From NCBI GenBank assembly GCA_028284445.1, contig JANQRS010000061.1:62001-126000 (forward strand): a DNA stretch of 64,000 nt. Reading direction: 5' to 3'. Origin of the DNA: Calditrichia bacterium (GTDB taxonomy: Bacteria > Calditrichota > Calditrichia > RBG-13-44-9 > J075). Of this stretch, positions 63,135-64,000 are shown piece by piece. The notes below the pieces were generated by a model. That model had not been told where the DNA came from. It was given only the letters and a program-made list of their open reading frames with translations, and did no database searches. Both the position numbers and the translations under genes were made by a program. The number at the start of each line of letters is the position of its first letter. The first letter of the stretch is position 1.

Positions 63135-64000
63135 ATGAAACAAGCGAACTACATGATGAAAATAGCCGTGGTTTGGATCGCCCTGATCACAGCAGCATCT
63201 GCGCAGATCGGCCAGACCTACTTTCCGGCGGATCCGGCCAATGTACGTGATTGGCGAGCAGGGCTGCGCAATCCTTCGATTGGTGCGTTTCAGACAGGGG
63301 CCGTCGAGGCCGGGTTCAAGATTTTTCAGCTTGGTTTTGCTGATAATAATGCAGACGGCTTGAAAGCGACGTATGCCGTCGCCAATATTCCCCGGCGCCT
63401 GCCCTATAAGCTGTCCATTGGTGTGCAAACACAATGGTTTACCACGCCGCTTTTCCAGGAAGGTGAACTGCGAGCCAGCATCAGCCGGCAGTTTCAAAAG
63501 AGCTTTGCTTTTGGGTTTTCCCTTGGCCTGCGCGGTAATGGCTATAACAGCGACAATTTCGATCTGGTGGATCTCGATGATCCTGTTTTTGCTGACGGCA
63601 CATTTCGTTTCCAGCCGGACCTTGGTATTGGCGTAACATGGCTGCCGGATTTTGCCCCAATGGTAGTTGCATTAACCGTGAATCACCTCAATCGTCCCGC
63701 GGTGTCGTTGCTGGATGACGCAATACAATTGGATCGACAAATATCCCTTGGCGTGTCGTTCAACCTGAATGGGTATAACGTGCATGCCGGCGGCAGCCGT
63801 GCAGCAGATAATTTCATCCCGCGTGGATTTGTGCAATTCGCAGATGATGGGGTAGGACTTCTCCAGGTCGGCCTGGAAGATCAGGCGGCATGGCTGCGGG
63901 GTATACTGCATGTTCGCGGCCCCTTGAGTGTTGGCTACGGCATGAGTTATCCATTTGGCGGACTCTTTGGCGACAGCTTCGGTGACCATGAGGCCTCGGT
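63135..64000 (+). CDS. PorP/SprF-like outer-membrane protein, N-terminal part
   Basis: The frame starts at ATG 63135 (AAGGTG upstream) and stays open to the window end, giving at least 288 residues. Signal peptide ~1-22 (VVWIALITAASAQ). The mature part is beta-strand-rich with PorP/SprF features: RNPSIGAFQTGAVEAGF near the start, regular strands of the type LSIGVQTQWFTT and LGIGVTWLPDF, and the family's late YGMSYPFGGLF...GDHEAS motif. Such proteins pair with large type B-sorted proteins and hold them at the surface, which fits the preceding gene. Truncated by the window. Confidence 0.75.
   Translation, partial: MKQANYMMKIAVVWIALITAASAQIGQTYFPADPANVRDWRAGLRNPSIGAFQTGAVEAGFKIFQLGFADNNADGLKATYAVANIPRRLPYKLSIGVQTQWFTTPLFQEGELRASISRQFQKSFAFGFSLGLRGNGYNSDNFDLVDLDDPVFADGTFRFQPDLGIGVTWLPDFAPMVVALTVNHLNRPAVSLLDDAIQLDRQISLGVSFNLNGYNVHAGGSRAADNFIPRGFVQFADDGVGLLQVGLEDQAAWLRGILHVRGPLSVGYGMSYPFGGLFGDSFGDHEAS

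Overview
The window looks like a chromosomal segment from a Gram-negative bacterium of the FCB group, most likely Calditrichota or a neighbouring phylum such as KSB1 or Ignavibacteriota. This is inferred from two C-terminal type IX-style sorting domains with an N(F)PNPFNP motif, a PorP/SprF-like outer-membrane protein, large two-component propeller sensors, an Omp85 protein, a GldF/GldG-type ABC system and a Sec-type (clade II) nitrous oxide reductase cluster. No rRNA, tRNA, CRISPR array, transposase or phage gene was seen.

Layout. 1-2.8 kb: the end of an S9 peptidase gene and a convergent two-gene cassette of unknown function (coiled-coil protein plus small membrane protein). 3.1-15.7 kb: an intracellular signalling block with three tandem receiver-GGDEF-EAL proteins (two intact, one degenerate in both enzyme domains, all three with substituted receiver aspartates), a HAAS-domain membrane protein, a soluble hybrid histidine kinase, a receiver-DHp protein, an HPt protein and a receiver-PP2C (RsbU-like) phosphatase. 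15.7-21.8 kb: rplU-rpmA, a metallo-hydrolase, an ABC exporter, an unrecognised gene, a candidate 108-nt small RNA and a radical SAM/SPASM enzyme. 21.9-31.0 kb: an envelope block with a secreted propeller protein, a bactofilin-like/Omp85 fusion, an 856-residue protein made of five copies of an unfamiliar module, a DUF4097-like protein and a membrane-anchored tandem-repeat protein. 31.4-36.2 kb: GldA-like ATPase, a GldF-GldG fusion and a DUF4340 protein. 36.3-44.4 kb: the nos cluster on the minus strand, with an Rrf2 regulator, cytochrome c and fasciclin lipoprotein. 44.7-47.9 kb: a secreted subtilase, an AIM24 protein and a DUF1579-like protein. 48.2-57.9 kb: two large propeller histidine kinases and two LuxR-type regulators. 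58.6-64 kb: a TPR lipoprotein, a 1139-residue secreted FG-GAP protein and a PorP-like protein running off the window.

The most interesting observation is that the module repeated five times in the secreted 856-residue protein occurs once, between propeller blades, in the sensor part of the 1325-residue histidine kinase about 25 kb away. It is defined by YGWIE, GGxxKNR, SDDSHSxxxWN and WGIxL motifs. This suggests an undescribed extracytoplasmic domain shared by an envelope protein and a sensor. Other notable items are the small RNA with a promoter, a 15-bp closing stem, an anti-Shine-Dalgarno-like loop and a terminator; an Rrf2 promoter/operator; an 18-bp-arm operator-like palindrome; several families of intergenic palindromes; and an inverted-repeat-flanked gene lying between a kinase and its probable regulator.

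All functional calls rest on reading motifs by eye. No alignment, structure prediction or statistics could be run.
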